A stretch of 64,000 nucleotides of DNA. Origin: Kutzneria viridogrisea. Its GTDB lineage: Bacteria; Actinomycetota; Actinomycetes; Mycobacteriales; Pseudonocardiaceae. The notes beneath the pieces were generated by a model. It was not told the origin of the DNA. It worked only from the letters and a program-made list of their open reading frames with translations, and did no database searches. Below are positions 63,703 to 64,000 of the stretch, one piece after another (within the stretch, counting starts at the first letter, position 1; each line of letters begins with the position of its first letter). The DNA lies in the NCBI GenBank assembly GCA_014138725.1, contig JACJID010000004.1, forward strand, positions 992,001 through 1,056,000, read 5' to 3'. A program made the position numbers and the translations under genes.

Positions 63703-63839
63703 GCGCACGGAGCGTCAAGAGCCATCTGGTTGAACTACCCCCTCGCAACCCGATCGGTATCGGAAGAATCACAACACGTGATGTAACGAATCGACCCGGA
63801 CGGTCACCACACGAACACCTACGGCTACCCTCGGGTCGC

Positions 63840-64000
63840 GTGGGAACGGTCATCACTCCGCAGCTGGTAGACGTAGTCGACACCTTCACGGCGGTGCGCA
63901 GCTACTCGTCAGGCGTGACTCGGCACCTGACGACCTGCCAGGTCGAACGCTGGGGCCTGCGCATGGAGTGCCCCACACCCGAAGATCCGTTCGCGGACAG
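63840..64000 (+). CDS. hypothetical protein, 5' part (cut by window edge)
   Basis: 53 codons from GTG 63840: VGTVITPQLVDVVDTFTAVR, then a segment with SGVTRHLTTCQVERWGLRME. Soluble so far, no recognised domain. It is in the same direction as the DUF402 gene after a 137-bp gap containing AT-richer sequence, perhaps its own promoter. Frame remains open to the end of the window. Family not assignable from the fragment. Confidence 0.6.
   Translation, partial: MGTVITPQLVDVVDTFTAVRSYSSGVTRHLTTCQVERWGLRMECPTPEDPFAD

Overview
The window is very GC-rich with strong third-position GC bias, uses many GTG starts and 4-bp ATGA/GTGA stop-start overlaps, and carries families typical of filamentous actinomycetes: a DUF5753-type XRE regulator with a DUF397 partner, Methyltransf_19, F420-type luciferase-like oxidoreductases, a DUF222/HNH protein and an EphD-type fusion. 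I read it as chromosome of a Pseudonocardiales-like actinomycete; genus is not determinable from the sequence alone. No rRNA, tRNA or CRISPR was recognised.

Layout. (1) 1-7888, minus: a TetR-led, translationally coupled catabolic operon (DinB-like protein, AtuA-like protein, acyl-CoA dehydrogenase, methylcrotonyl/geranyl-CoA-type carboxylase beta and alpha subunits, second acyl-CoA dehydrogenase cut by the window edge). (2) 7957-12310: unknown genes, an XRE/DUF397 pair, a SAM methyltransferase, and an Rv2578c-like radical SAM gene behind a promoter that overlaps a LexA box. (3) 12311-17893: frameshifted transposase remnant, AraC regulator, HNH protein, an intergenic region of about 1 kb made of degenerate repeats, GNAT enzyme. 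(4) 17941-24992: MerR/TipAS regulator with a textbook 19-bp-spacer promoter, YibE/F membrane protein, then a DeoR-controlled sugar/polyol ABC uptake operon with a zinc dehydrogenase. (5) 25243-32619: GH3 hydrolase, small secreted protein, esterase, then a pyrimidine/hydantoin operon (NCS1 permease, beta-ureidopropionase, dihydropyrimidinase, F420-type oxidoreductase). (6) 32669-46008: SGNH hydrolase; a three-gene operon of a predicted diiron protein, a flavin/2Fe-2S reductase and an EphD-like hydrolase-dehydrogenase fusion; M1 peptidase; ABC-F; orphan solute-binding protein; GNAT; ornithine aminotransferase; Tat-exported lactonase; quinone reductase. (7) 46054-55724: two TetR regulators, MFS exporter, thioesterase, ZapE, then a long plus-strand operon from a RibD-like reductase through an ECF sigma factor, a zinc-finger/Asp23 protein and an Asp23/DUF2273/DUF6286/AmaP-type envelope-stress cluster, followed by DNA ligase C. 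(8) 56352-64000: two adjacent secreted lytic enzymes sharing a seven-repeat propeller-like module, a small unknown gene, RDD protein, uvrB, a DUF402 protein and a partial gene.

The least explained material is intergenic. Degenerate arrays with a period of about 21 bp (cores GAGTCCCG and GTGTCGG) occur at four loci and mostly read in the sense of the gene whose 3' end they follow. A separate family of perfect inverted repeats (arm ATGAAAGTGCCGTTC) occurs three times, with an inner stem that changes between copies but stays paired. The most interesting protein-level candidates are the ECF sigma/ZAS-Asp23 operon, the paired propeller-bearing lytic enzymes, the diiron/reductase/EphD operon, and the F420-type enzyme in the pyrimidine cluster.
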